Assembly (NCBI RefSeq): GCF_004352845.1
Contig: NZ_SJRX01000011.1
Location: 1 to 46,891 of the forward strand
From: Luteimonas terricola
Lineage (GTDB): Bacteria > Pseudomonadota > Gammaproteobacteria > Xanthomonadales > Xanthomonadaceae
Direction of reading: 5' to 3'
Length of the DNA stretch: 46,891 nt
Shown in pieces: positions 5,723 through 13,760 of this stretch. A model generated the notes under the pieces. That model saw only the letters and a program-made list of their open reading frames with translations, was not told the origin of the DNA and made no database searches. How positions within the stretch are numbered: position 1 is the first letter of the stretch; each line of letters starts with the position of its first letter. The position numbers and the translations under genes are program-made.

Positions 5723-6780
5723 GCCGATGCCTCGATCCGCGCCAGCCAGGGCTGCGCCATCGGTGTCCGCAGCGCGTATGCCGCCTCGATGACCGCCAGC
5801 GCATGCAGTGCCGACTCGGCGGTCACGAACGGTTCGCGCCGCTCGCGGACGGCGCCGATGAAGTCGTCGAGCTGCGCCCGGTAGTGGCTGCGTCCGTCCC
5901 ACCGCGGGGCGCACGCGATCTGCATCTCCATCGGGCCGCGTCGCGTGGTCCGGTGGAGGGTCAGGGTCCGCGGATCCGCGGTCGATGCCTCGAGCGTGCC
6001 GCGTTCGCCGACCACGCGGATGCTGCGGCGCAGCCGGTGCGACCAGCTGAACTCCAGGCGCGCCGGCACCGGTCGCCCGCCGATGCGCAGGACGCCGGTC
6101 AGCTTGGCGTTGCTCTCGAAGCCGCCGAGGGCATCGTCTTCGTAGGCGATCCCGGTGAGATCGCCGAACAGCCAGAGCATCCGGTCGAGAAGGTGCACGC
6201 CGGTGTCGAACAGGACGCCGCCGCCGGTCGCGTTGCGATCGAAATAGCTGTTGCTTGCCATCGGCCAGTCCAGCGGCGCGCCGTCCTCGACGATGACTTC
6301 GCGGACCTCACCGATCTCCCCCTCTTCCACCAGGTCCGCGAGCCACCGGTTGTGCGGGAAGAACCGCATCATGAGCGCGACGGCGAGTACGCGCCCGGTC
6401 CTGCGAGCGGCCTCCGCCATCCTGCGGCCGTCGGCGACCGTGATCGCGAGCGGCTTCTCGCACAGGACGTCGATCCCCATTTCCATGAGCTGGATCGCAA
6501 CCGGGGCGTGGAAGCGTGGTGGAACGGCCACGATGGCGGCGTCGACCTTGCCGGCGAGCTCGGCGAGGTCAGTGGTGATCGCGGCATCCATGCCGCTTTC
6601 GCGCGCGGCCTGCGTGGCGTTGCCGCGATCGCGGTCGCAGAGCACGGTCACCTCCACCCGGCGGTCTCCGGCAATGACCGGCAGATGCGCCGCGCGCGTG
6701 ATCGCACCGCATCCGACTATGCCCAGCCGTACCGGCCGGTCGGAAGGTAAGCTCGTCAAGATCGTTCCCCCTGTTGACAC
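5719..6780 (-). CDS. Gfo/Idh/MocA-family oxidoreductase
   Basis: This oxidoreductase is 353 residues from the GTG at 6780; the conserved part begins VRLGIVGCGAITRAAHLPVI near residue 17, the NAD(P)-binding Rossmann motif. The family EKP motif appears as VLCEKPLAITVADGRRMAEA (about residues 105-124), and GGGVLFDTGVHLLDRMLWLF (about 188-207) supplies the catalytic DxGxH-like region. Members oxidise or reduce sugar and inositol carbons using NAD(P). It is coupled to the downstream epimerase, which suggests a shared pathway for modifying a sugar, perhaps for a surface polysaccharide. The exact start is uncertain, since GTG and TTG alternatives exist. Confidence 0.88.
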   Translation of the reverse strand: MSTGGTILTSLPSDRPVRLGIVGCGAITRAAHLPVIAGDRRVEVTVLCDRDRGNATQAARESGMDAAITTDLAELAGKVDAAIVAVPPRFHAPVAIQLMEMGIDVLCEKPLAITVADGRRMAEAARRTGRVLAVALMMRFFPHNRWLADLVEEGEIGEVREVIVEDGAPLDWPMASNSYFDRNATGGGVLFDTGVHLLDRMLWLFGDLTGIAYEDDALGGFESNAKLTGVLRIGGRPVPARLEFSWSHRLRRSIRVVGERGTLEASTADPRTLTLHRTTRRGPMEMQIACAPRWDGRSHYRAQLDDFIGAVRERREPFVTAESALHALAVIEAAYALRTPMAQPWLARIEASA

Positions 6781-6830
6781 ACTGGGGACACGCGAATTGG
6801 ACCGTCAACCGGCCTTGTTGCGCACGCGAG

Positions 6831-8546
6831 CTAGGGCTCGATCCCGCCGGCCGGCGCTTGGCCACCAAAGTGTTCGCCGAAGAAGTCCCCATCGTTCCAC
6901 GCCGGTCGCGCATCGGCGTCGGCGATGCCCTGCGCGATGCGCGCGGACAGCCGTGCCAGGCGCGCCGCGTCGTCGTAGTTGATCGGAAGGTCTGCCTGGT
7001 CGCAGGGGCGGTGGTAGCAGTTGCGCATGAACCAGGTGGCGGAGACCTTGGGATCGCGGTCGGGATCGGCGGCTTCGATGCCGCCGTCGAGGTAGAGGGC
7101 GGGAATGCCTTCGCGCACGAAGGAGAACTGGTCGCTGCGCACGAACACGGCTTCTTCCGGGAAGGGGTCGGGCGAGACCTTGACGCCGATCTCGCGGGCG
7201 GCGGCATCGACCACGGCCTTCAGCGACGAGTGCTCGACGCCGATCGGCACGACGTCGCGGCTGGGCGCGGTCAGCACGGGCATGTCGATGTTGATGTTGG
7301 CGACCAGTGCACCGTCGGAGATGGTCGGGTGGCGGGCGAACCACTGCGAGCCGAGCAGGCCCTGCTCTTCGGCGGTGACGGCGACGAACAGCTGCGGGCG
7401 GCGGGGTGCTTCGTCGGCCGCGGCGAGTTCGCGCGCGGCCTCGGTCATGATCGCGACGCCCAGGGCGTTGTCGAGCGCGCCGTTGTAGATCGCATCGCCG
7501 TCGACTTCGATGCCGATGCCGACGTGGTCGAGGTGGGCGGTGTGGACGATGTACTCGTCGGCCACCGCGGGGTCGCCGCCGTGCAGCAGGCCGACGACGT
7601 TGCGGGAGTCCAGCGGTTCGACGCGGGTGTGCACGGCCAAAGACAGGCGCACAGGCATGTCGAAGCCGCGCAGGGTGCCGGCGCGGGCCTGGTCGGCGAG
7701 CTGCGCGGCGCTGCGGTCGCCGCCGGCGAAGAGGGTGTCGGCCGCGGCGGCGCTCACGCGGGCCACCACCTGCAGTTCGGGCCAGGTGTCGATGCCGCGG
7801 CCGTCGGCGCCACGCAGGCGCATGCTGGGGCGGTCCCAGGCGGCGGCGCTGCGCGCCCAGGGCGTGCGCACTTCGTCGGCGGCGGTGCTGACCAGCACCG
7901 CGCCTGCGGCACCGCGCTCGGCCACGCCGCGCAGCTTTTCGGCCAGGGAGGCGTGGAAGGCGCGCCGGGTGTCGTCGAAACGTTCCGGTGCGCCGCCGAA
8001 CATCACCGCGACCTTGCCGCGCAGGTCCAGGCCGGCGAAGTCGTCATGGCCCAGGGCCGGCGCGTGCACGGCCTGGCCGACGAACACGGCGGCGGCGTCG
8101 ATGGCGGCCTCGGGGCGGTTGAAGTTGGCCATCGGCAGGAACTGGTGCTGGAAGTCCAGGGTGGTGGCCTCGTCGCCCAGCCGCACGCCGAAGCGCGCGC
8201 TCTCGGCGGCGATGGTGGCGCGCAGCAGGGGCACGCGCTGGAACCAGCCGCCATCCTCGCCGCCGGGGACCAGTCCGGCGTCGGCAAAGCGTTCGGCGGC
8301 GTACTCCGCGGCCAGGTCGTAGCCGGGGGTGCCGGTCTCGCGGCCCTGCATGCGGTCGTCGGCGAGCGTGCGCACGTCGTCCTCGATGCGGTTGGCGGCG
8401 GGGTCCTGCGAGCGTTCGGCGGCGGTGGCGGACGGCGCGCCGGCTTCGGGCGCGGCATCGCGCTGGCAGGCGGACAGGCCCGGAAGCAGGGCGACGGCGG
8501 CGGCAAGGGCAAGGGCTGCCGGCGACAGGCGGCGGGCAAGGGGCAT
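6831..8546 (-). CDS. M28-family metallopeptidase, lipoprotein
   Basis: This 571-residue secreted aminopeptidase-type zinc peptidase has a signal peptide ending in the lipobox LSAC, so it is likely lipid-anchored in the envelope. A PA (protease-associated) domain occupies the middle. The M28 di-zinc site is visible as HTAHLDHVG (first His/Asp), GALDNALGV (bridging Asp), VTAEEQGLLGSQ (catalytic and metal Glu), NINIDMPV (Asp) and CYHRPCDQ (last His). The ATG at 8546 gives a normal signal peptide; an upstream in-frame start would precede it with non-signal sequence. It follows a serine hydrolase and a rhomboid protease on the same strand, with a 31-bp gap to the former. Confidence 0.92.
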   Translation of the reverse strand: MPLARRLSPAALALAAAVALLPGLSACQRDAAPEAGAPSATAAERSQDPAANRIEDDVRTLADDRMQGRETGTPGYDLAAEYAAERFADAGLVPGGEDGGWFQRVPLLRATIAAESARFGVRLGDEATTLDFQHQFLPMANFNRPEAAIDAAAVFVGQAVHAPALGHDDFAGLDLRGKVAVMFGGAPERFDDTRRAFHASLAEKLRGVAERGAAGAVLVSTAADEVRTPWARSAAAWDRPSMRLRGADGRGIDTWPELQVVARVSAAAADTLFAGGDRSAAQLADQARAGTLRGFDMPVRLSLAVHTRVEPLDSRNVVGLLHGGDPAVADEYIVHTAHLDHVGIGIEVDGDAIYNGALDNALGVAIMTEAARELAAADEAPRRPQLFVAVTAEEQGLLGSQWFARHPTISDGALVANINIDMPVLTAPSRDVVPIGVEHSSLKAVVDAAAREIGVKVSPDPFPEEAVFVRSDQFSFVREGIPALYLDGGIEAADPDRDPKVSATWFMRNCYHRPCDQADLPINYDDAARLARLSARIAQGIADADARPAWNDGDFFGEHFGGQAPAGGIEP

Positions 8547-8577
8547 GGCGGGGTCCAACGGTGCGAAGGCGACAAGC

Positions 8578-9795
8578 CTAGCGTGCGTCGGCCTCGCGAA
8601 GGAACGCCTCGCCGATGGCGCGGGCGGCAGCATAGGGTTCGGGGTCGTTGCGGTTGCTGAGCAGGAGCACGGTCAGCCGCTGCGCGGGCCAGCGCAGGAT
8701 GACGTTGCGGAAGCCCATGGTCTCGCCCGAGTGCCACTTCAGGCCGTCGTGCAGGCGCCACCCGTAGCCGTAGGCGTGGACGTCGTCTTCGCCGGTGGGC
8801 GTGGTGGTCTGGGCGGAGAACGCCAGCGCGCGCGAGGCGTCGGCGAGCAGGCGGTCGTCGTACAGCGCGGCGTCCCACTTCGCGAGGTCGTCGATCGAGG
8901 AGTAGATGCCGCCGTCGCCGAGTACGGCGCTGGTGGTGGACTGGTCGGTGCGCCGCCAGCCATCGCCCTCGGCGCTGTGGCCGTAGGCGCGCTTGTCGAC
9001 ATGGTTGGCGCCGTCGACGAAGGCCACGGTGTGGTCCATGCCCAGCGGCGCGAAGATGCACTCGCGGAGGAAATCGGGGTAGCGCTTGCCGGAGGCCTGT
9101 TCGACGATCAGGGCCAACAGGGCGTAAGCGCTGTTGCTGTAGCGGTAGGCGCTGCCGGGGGCGAAATAGGGCGGGCCGATGGTGTCATCGACAACGCTTG
9201 GTGCGCTGTCGTCACGGGCGGCAAGCGCATCGGGGTCGAGTCCGGTATCGGCATCGATAACATCACCGCTTCCGACACTGGCATCAGCACCGCCAGCACC
9301 ACAAGCCCACCCGGTCGCCAGCAGGCACAGCACGTCCGCGTCGCGCACCTGGCCGCTGAAGTCGGCCGCCATCAGGTCCTCGTAGTCGTGCAGGCCCGAG
9401 GTGTGGCTGAGCAGGTGGTGCAGGGTCACGCCGTCCGCGTTCGCGGGAAGCGCGGGCAGCCAGCGGCGCACGGGATCGTCCAGGCGCAGGCGGCCGTCCT
9501 CGGCCAGCAGCAGGACGGCGGCAGCGGTGAACTGCTTGCTCACCGAGGCCAGGCGGAAGTTGGTGCCGGGGGTGACCGGTATGCCGGCCTCGACATCGGC
9601 CAGCCCGACGCCGCGGAGGACCACGGGTTCGCCGTCGCGCAGCACGAGCAGGGCCGCGCCCGGCACGTCGCCCGTGTAGCGCTGCAGCCGGGCGTCGACT
9701 TCGGCCATGGCCCTGTTCTCCGTGGCATCGCTCGCGGTGGCGCCGCTCCAGGGCAGGATCGCCATCAGCAGGAGGGTCGCAGGGTGGATGCGCAT
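8578..9795 (-). CDS. Serine hydrolase, class C beta-lactamase/esterase fold
   Basis: This 405-residue exported protein (signal MRIHPATLLLMAILPWSG) belongs to the beta-lactamase/penicillin-binding-protein-like (COG1680) family. The active-site motifs are SVSK (SxxK, about residue 84) and YSNSAY (YxN); HSGETMGF is the likely third motif. Members hydrolyse D-amino-acid peptides or esters; true lactamase activity is uncommon. An odd insert of about 40 residues, rich in Asp, Ala, Gly and Ser (encoded roughly 9180-9312), precedes the YSN motif and is not part of the fold. A TAGACT hexamer ends 6 nt before the ATG, suggesting its own leaderless transcript. Confidence 0.9.
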   Translation of the reverse strand: MRIHPATLLLMAILPWSGATASDATENRAMAEVDARLQRYTGDVPGAALLVLRDGEPVVLRGVGLADVEAGIPVTPGTNFRLASVSKQFTAAAVLLLAEDGRLRLDDPVRRWLPALPANADGVTLHHLLSHTSGLHDYEDLMAADFSGQVRDADVLCLLATGWACGAGGADASVGSGDVIDADTGLDPDALAARDDSAPSVVDDTIGPPYFAPGSAYRYSNSAYALLALIVEQASGKRYPDFLRECIFAPLGMDHTVAFVDGANHVDKRAYGHSAEGDGWRRTDQSTTSAVLGDGGIYSSIDDLAKWDAALYDDRLLADASRALAFSAQTTTPTGEDDVHAYGYGWRLHDGLKWHSGETMGFRNVILRWPAQRLTVLLLSNRNDPEPYAAARAIGEAFLREADAR

Positions 9796-9804
9796 GGCCG
9801 GAGT

Positions 9805-10599
9805 CTAGCGCCGATCGCGCGGCGGGAACTCCAGCACCTTCCCGCGCTCGTCGCCATCGGATTCGGGGCGCGTCCACAGCACCGGCACGTCATCGGGCAG
9901 CTGCGATTCGAACTGGTCGCGCTCGGCCTCCGCGCGTGCGGCGTCGGCGGCGGCCTGTTCCTCTTCGAGCTCCCAGCTGTAGCGCTTGCGCGGCGCCGCC
10001 GGGTCGAAGCGGCGGAACAGCCAGGCGGCGACGATGCCGCCGATCGCGCCGCCCAGGTGCGACTGCCAGGACACGCCAGGCTCGCGCGGGAGCACGGTCA
10101 GCAGCATGCCGCCGTAGAACATGAAGCCGATCATGGTGGCGGCGATGGCGGCGCGGTCGCGGCGCAGCACGGCCAGCGCCATCACCAGGAACATCAGGCC
10201 GTGGGTCACGCCGCTGGCGCCGAGGTGCCAGGAGCCCGGCGCGCCCAGCAGCCAGGCGCCCAGCCCGGAGCCCAGCCACATCAACGGCAGGCCGCGCAGG
10301 GTGGCGCGCGGGTAGACCCAGCCGGCCAGCGTGCCCAGGAACAGCACGGCCACGCCGTTGGCGACGACGTGCTCGAGCGAGCCGTGCAGCAGCGGCGCGC
10401 TGAGGATGCCGAACAGGCCTGCGATGCTGCCCGGCGCCACCGAGAACAGGCGCGCGTCGAAGCCCGCCTGGGCGATGTACACCACGGCCAGCAGCGCGAC
10501 GAAGATCGCCGAGGCGCCGGCGGCGAGGCGGAAGCGGCGCCAGTCGGCGGCGCGCTGGGCCGCGGAGTCGGGCGGGTGGTCGTGGCTGGGCAGGTGCAT
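9805..10599 (-). CDS. Rhomboid-family intramembrane serine protease
   Basis: This 264-residue rhomboid protease has about six transmembrane helices. The serine nucleophile is in GASGVTHG (helix 4), and the catalytic His is in SWQSHLGGAIGG (helix 6). HGSLEHVVANGVAVLFLG supplies the conserved His/Asn pair on helix 2. A cytoplasmic tail of about 60 residues is charged and Ala/Glu-rich (WELEEEQAAADAARAEAERD). The ATG at 10599 was preferred; the upstream extension overlaps the intergenic region. It cleaves single-pass membrane proteins; the substrate is unknown. Its stop codon forms part of the TAGACT element of the following hydrolase. Confidence 0.9.
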   Translation of the reverse strand: MHLPSHDHPPDSAAQRAADWRRFRLAAGASAIFVALLAVVYIAQAGFDARLFSVAPGSIAGLFGILSAPLLHGSLEHVVANGVAVLFLGTLAGWVYPRATLRGLPLMWLGSGLGAWLLGAPGSWHLGASGVTHGLMFLVMALAVLRRDRAAIAATMIGFMFYGGMLLTVLPREPGVSWQSHLGGAIGGIVAAWLFRRFDPAAPRKRYSWELEEEQAAADAARAEAERDQFESQLPDDVPVLWTRPESDGDERGKVLEFPPRDRR

Positions 10600-10700
10600 G
10601 TTCCCAAAGCATGGCGACGGACGCCGGCAACGCAAGGGCCGGACCCCGGGCACGGCACCGGCCGTGGCTGCCGACGTCCGGGGCCGCCGCTGCGACCCGG

Positions 10701-10706
10701 TAGAAT
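10701..10706 (+). promoter_or_regulatory. -10 element (TAGAAT) for rlmI, likely leaderless
   Basis: TAGAAT ends exactly 6 nt upstream of the ATG at 10713. Transcription would therefore begin at or next to the start codon, and no Shine-Dalgarno sequence fits between. No convincing -35 element is visible. Confidence 0.55.
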
Positions 10707-10712
10707 CACGGC

Positions 10713-11882
10713 ATGAACGACGCCCTGCCCGTGGTCCGCCTGCGCAACGCCTGGCGGTCCAGCCATCCGTGGATTTTCCAGAAGCTGGTCGAGAAGCCGA
10801 CCCCCAGGCCCAAGCCCGGGACCATCGTCGATGTGGTCGGCGTGGACGGCGAGTGGATCGGCCGCGGCTTCTACAACGGCCATTCGCGGATCGCGGTGCG
10901 CATCCTCGAGACCAACCCGAACGTGCCGGTCGACGCCGGCTGGTTCTCGCGCAAGATCGCCGACGCGGTGGCGCTGCGCCGCGAGGTGCTGCGCCTGGAC
11001 GCGTCCAGCGACGCCTGGCGCGTGGTGCACAGCGAGGGCGACGGGCTCAGCGGCCTGGTGGTCGACCGCTACGCGGACCTGCTGGTGCTGGAGTATTTCA
11101 GCGCCGGCATGTTCCGCCACCGCGAATGGATCATGGAGGCGCTGCGGGAGCAGTTCCCGGGCTGCCGCTTCCACGCCTTCGCCGACGAGCACGTGCAGAA
11201 GCAGGAGAGCTTCGATTTCCACGGCACGCCGGGCACCGAGCCCGCGATCATCACCGAGCACGGGATCCGCTTCCGCGCCGATCCCTCGGGCGCGCACAAG
11301 ACCGGCTTCTTCGCCGACCAGCGCGAGAACCGCGAATGGCTGAGCCGCCAGGTGGCAGGCAAGCGCGTGCTGGACCTGTGCTGCAACACCGGCGGCTTCG
11401 CGGTGTATTCGGCGGTGCGCGGCGCGGCGGACGTGGTGGGCGTGGACATCGACGCCGACGTGATCGAGCTCGCCAAGGGCAATGCGAAGCTCAACGGCGT
11501 GCGCCCACGCTTCGTGCAGGCCGACATCTTCCCGTGGCTGCGCGATGCGTCCAATGCCGGTGAGCGTTACGACGTGGTGGTGCTGGACCCGGCCAAGATG
11601 ACGCGCGACCGCGAGCAGGTGATCCCGGCGCTGAAGAAGTACCTGGACATGAACAAGCTGGCGCTGTCGGTGGTGGCGCCGGGCGGGCTGCTGGCGACGT
11701 TCTCGTGCACGGGCCTGGTGGCCGAGGACCAGTTCCTGGACATGCTGCGGCGGGCGGCGTTCTTCTCCAACCGCACGGTGCAGGTGCTGAAGGTGTCGGG
11801 CGCCGGGCCGGACCATCCGTTCATGGCGAACGCGCAGGAGTCGCGCTATCTGAAGGCGGTGTTCTGCCGGGTGCTGGACTGA
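10713..11882 (+). CDS. rlmI: 23S rRNA (cytosine-C5)-methyltransferase RlmI-like
   Basis: This 389-residue enzyme is close in length to E. coli RlmI, which methylates C1962 of 23S rRNA. An N-terminal PUA domain (LRNAWRSSHPWIFQKLVEKP through about residue 75) is followed by a linker domain (HSEGDGLSGLVVDRYADLLV) and a Rossmann methyltransferase domain. SAM-binding and catalytic motifs are VLDLCCNTGGFAVYSA (motif I), VVVLDPAKMTRDRE (motif IV, usually DPPxF/DPPK) and FSCTGLV (motif VI with the catalytic Cys). Here motif IV reads DPAK, a known variant. The 3' end overlaps the convergent DUF488 gene by 37 bp. Confidence 0.88.
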   Translation: MNDALPVVRLRNAWRSSHPWIFQKLVEKPTPRPKPGTIVDVVGVDGEWIGRGFYNGHSRIAVRILETNPNVPVDAGWFSRKIADAVALRREVLRLDASSDAWRVVHSEGDGLSGLVVDRYADLLVLEYFSAGMFRHREWIMEALREQFPGCRFHAFADEHVQKQESFDFHGTPGTEPAIITEHGIRFRADPSGAHKTGFFADQRENREWLSRQVAGKRVLDLCCNTGGFAVYSAVRGAADVVGVDIDADVIELAKGNAKLNGVRPRFVQADIFPWLRDASNAGERYDVVVLDPAKMTRDREQVIPALKKYLDMNKLALSVVAPGGLLATFSCTGLVAEDQFLDMLRRAAFFSNRTVQVLKVSGAGPDHPFMANAQESRYLKAVFCRVLD

Positions 11883-12223
11883 CGGAGGTATTCGGCCAGG
11901 GCGACGGCGTTGTTGTGGCCCTCGTCGTGCGCGGCATACAGCAGGGTGGCGCGGGCACCGCGGCCCAGTGCCTTGCGCAGCTCGGCCAGTCCTTCGGGAT
12001 TGGCGTCCAGCTCGGCAAAGTAGCGGCGCTTGAACTCCGGCCACTTGTCCGGATCGTGGTCGAACCAGTGGCGGAGCCCGTCGCTCGGCGCCACCGATTT
12101 CACCCAGGGCACGCCTTCAAGATCGGCCTTCGACTTGCCGCGCGGCCACAGGCGGTCGACGAGTACACGGTGGCCTTCGCCGGTGCCGGGATCGGAATAG
12201 ACGCGGCGGACCTGGATTTTCAT
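11846..12223 (-). CDS. DUF488-family protein
   Basis: This 125-residue protein starts MKIQVRRVYSDPGTGEGHRV and contains LVDRLWPRGKSKADL, WFDHDPDKWPEFKRRYFAEL and ATLLYAAHDEGHNNAVAL, all hallmark segments of the small DUF488 (YeaO-like) family. The biochemical function is unknown. A GGAGACC sequence upstream could act as a ribosome-binding site. The gene converges with rlmI, and their last 12 codons overlap on opposite strands. Confidence 0.88.
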   Translation of the reverse strand: MKIQVRRVYSDPGTGEGHRVLVDRLWPRGKSKADLEGVPWVKSVAPSDGLRHWFDHDPDKWPEFKRRYFAELDANPEGLAELRKALGRGARATLLYAAHDEGHNNAVALAEYLRQSSTRQNTAFR

Positions 12224-12340
12224 GTGGTTTGGTCTCCCGCCAATCGGGTGTGGGAGCAGCCATGGCTGCGATTTCAGGATTCCAGGTCGGGCCTGGTTGC
12301 GGCTGGCGTTCCGGTCGCGATGGCTGCGACCCGCCACGGA

Positions 12341-12346
12341 TACACT
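12341..12346 (+). promoter_or_regulatory. -10 element (TACACT) for rmuC, likely leaderless
   Basis: TACACT is followed by 6 nt and then the rmuC ATG at 12353, the same geometry as at rlmI. No ribosome-binding sequence is visible between them. Confidence 0.5.
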
Positions 12347-12352
12347 GGACGC

Positions 12353-13726
12353 ATGGATGTTCAGACCTTGTTGATTCTGGTGCTGGCGGCGGTGGCGGTG
12401 GCCATCGTGCTGCTGGTGGTCCTGCTGCTGCGGCGCCCGGAGGCGGCGCTGGCGTCGCTGCGCCTCGGGCTTGAGGAGGCGCTGCGCGCGGAGCAGCGCG
12501 ACGGACGCGGGGAGCTGCGGCAGCAGCTCGACAGCCTGGGTTCCGCGCAGGGGCAGCGGATCGACGGGTTTGCCGCCCGGCTGACCGAGTTCAGCACCCG
12601 CACCGACCAGCGCCTGGACGTGCTGCGCGATGCCCTGGGCGAGGACGCGCGCAAGGCCCGCACCGAGGGCGCCGAGGCGCAGCAGCGCTTCGCCGACCAG
12701 CTCGGCCAGCGCCTGGGCGAACTCACCCAGCGCAACGAGCAGCGCATCGGCGAGATGCGCACCACGCTGGAATCGCAGCTCAAGTCGCTGCAGGCCGACA
12801 ACGCACAGAAGCTCGAGCAGATGCGCGCCACCGTCGACGAGAAGCTGCAGACCACGCTCAACACCCGCCTGGACGCCTCGTTCAAGCTGGTGTCCGAGCG
12901 CCTGGAGCAGGTGCAGCGCGGGCTGGGCGAGATGCAGGAGCTGGCCACCGGCGTCGGCGACCTCAAGCGCGTGCTGGGCAACGTCAAGACGCGCGGCATC
13001 TTCGGCGAGGTGCAGCTGGCGTCGCTGCTGGAGCAGGTGCTGACCATCGGCCAGTACGAGACCAACTGCGCCACCGTGCCCGGCAGCGGCGACCGCGTGG
13101 AGTTCGCGATCCGCTTGCCCGGCACGCAGCCGGACATGCCGATCCTGCTGCCGATCGACGCCAAGTTCCCGCGCGACGACTACGAGCGCCTGCTCGACGC
13201 CCAGGACCGCGCCGATCCCGAGGCCGCGACCCAGGCCGCCGTGGCGCTGGAGCGCCAGGTGCGGGTGGAGGCCAAGCGCATCCGCGACAAGTACCTGGCA
13301 CCGCCGCATACCACCGACTTCGCGCTGCTGTTCCTGCCGACCGAGGGCCTGTACGCCGAAGTGCTGCGCCGCCCCGGCCTGTTCGAAGCGCTGCAGCGCG
13401 ACTTCCGCGTGACCGTGGTCGGGCCGACCACCCTGTTGGCGCTGCTCAACAGCCTGCAGATGGGCTTCCGCACGCTGGCGATCGAACAGCGCTCGAGCGA
13501 GGTCTGGCAGCTGCTGGGCGCGGTGAAGTCGGAGTTCGGGAAGTTCGCGACCGTGCTGGAGCGGGCCCACGGCCAGCTCGACACCGTGCAGAACAGCATC
13601 AAGCAGGCCGGCGTGCGCACGCGCGCGATCGAGCGCCAGCTCAAGGGCGTGGAGACGCTGCCCGGGGCGGAGGCGCAGGAGTTGCTGGGGGATGCGCCGG
13701 GCGCGAACGGCGCCGACGAGGACTAG
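12353..13726 (+). CDS. rmuC: DNA recombination protein RmuC
   Basis: This 457-residue protein has one N-terminal transmembrane helix (TLLILVLAAVAVAIVLLVVLLL), a long coiled coil of about 180 residues rich in Gln/Glu/Arg/Leu, and then the RmuC nuclease-like domain. The latter starts at GNVKTRGIFGEVQLASLLEQ and continues through ILLPIDAKFPRDDYERLLDA (PD-(D/E)xK-like D-A-K) and TTDFALLFLPTEGLYAEVL. RmuC limits inversions at short repeats and helps resolve damaged recombination intermediates. Length and domain order are normal. Confidence 0.95.
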   Translation: MDVQTLLILVLAAVAVAIVLLVVLLLRRPEAALASLRLGLEEALRAEQRDGRGELRQQLDSLGSAQGQRIDGFAARLTEFSTRTDQRLDVLRDALGEDARKARTEGAEAQQRFADQLGQRLGELTQRNEQRIGEMRTTLESQLKSLQADNAQKLEQMRATVDEKLQTTLNTRLDASFKLVSERLEQVQRGLGEMQELATGVGDLKRVLGNVKTRGIFGEVQLASLLEQVLTIGQYETNCATVPGSGDRVEFAIRLPGTQPDMPILLPIDAKFPRDDYERLLDAQDRADPEAATQAAVALERQVRVEAKRIRDKYLAPPHTTDFALLFLPTEGLYAEVLRRPGLFEALQRDFRVTVVGPTTLLALLNSLQMGFRTLAIEQRSSEVWQLLGAVKSEFGKFATVLERAHGQLDTVQNSIKQAGVRTRAIERQLKGVETLPGAEAQELLGDAPGANGADED

Positions 13727-13760
13727 GGCCGGCGCCTGGTTCCGGTCGCCGGCACGGCGG

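Noticed and set aside
6774..8660. Long plus-strand frame opposite the M28 peptidase
   Set aside because: Composition is His/Gly/Gln-rich without motifs; all M28 metal ligands are on the minus strand.
8329..10716. Long plus-strand frame opposite the serine hydrolase and rhomboid genes
   Set aside because: It spans two genes with good motifs on the other strand and has no recognisable domain.
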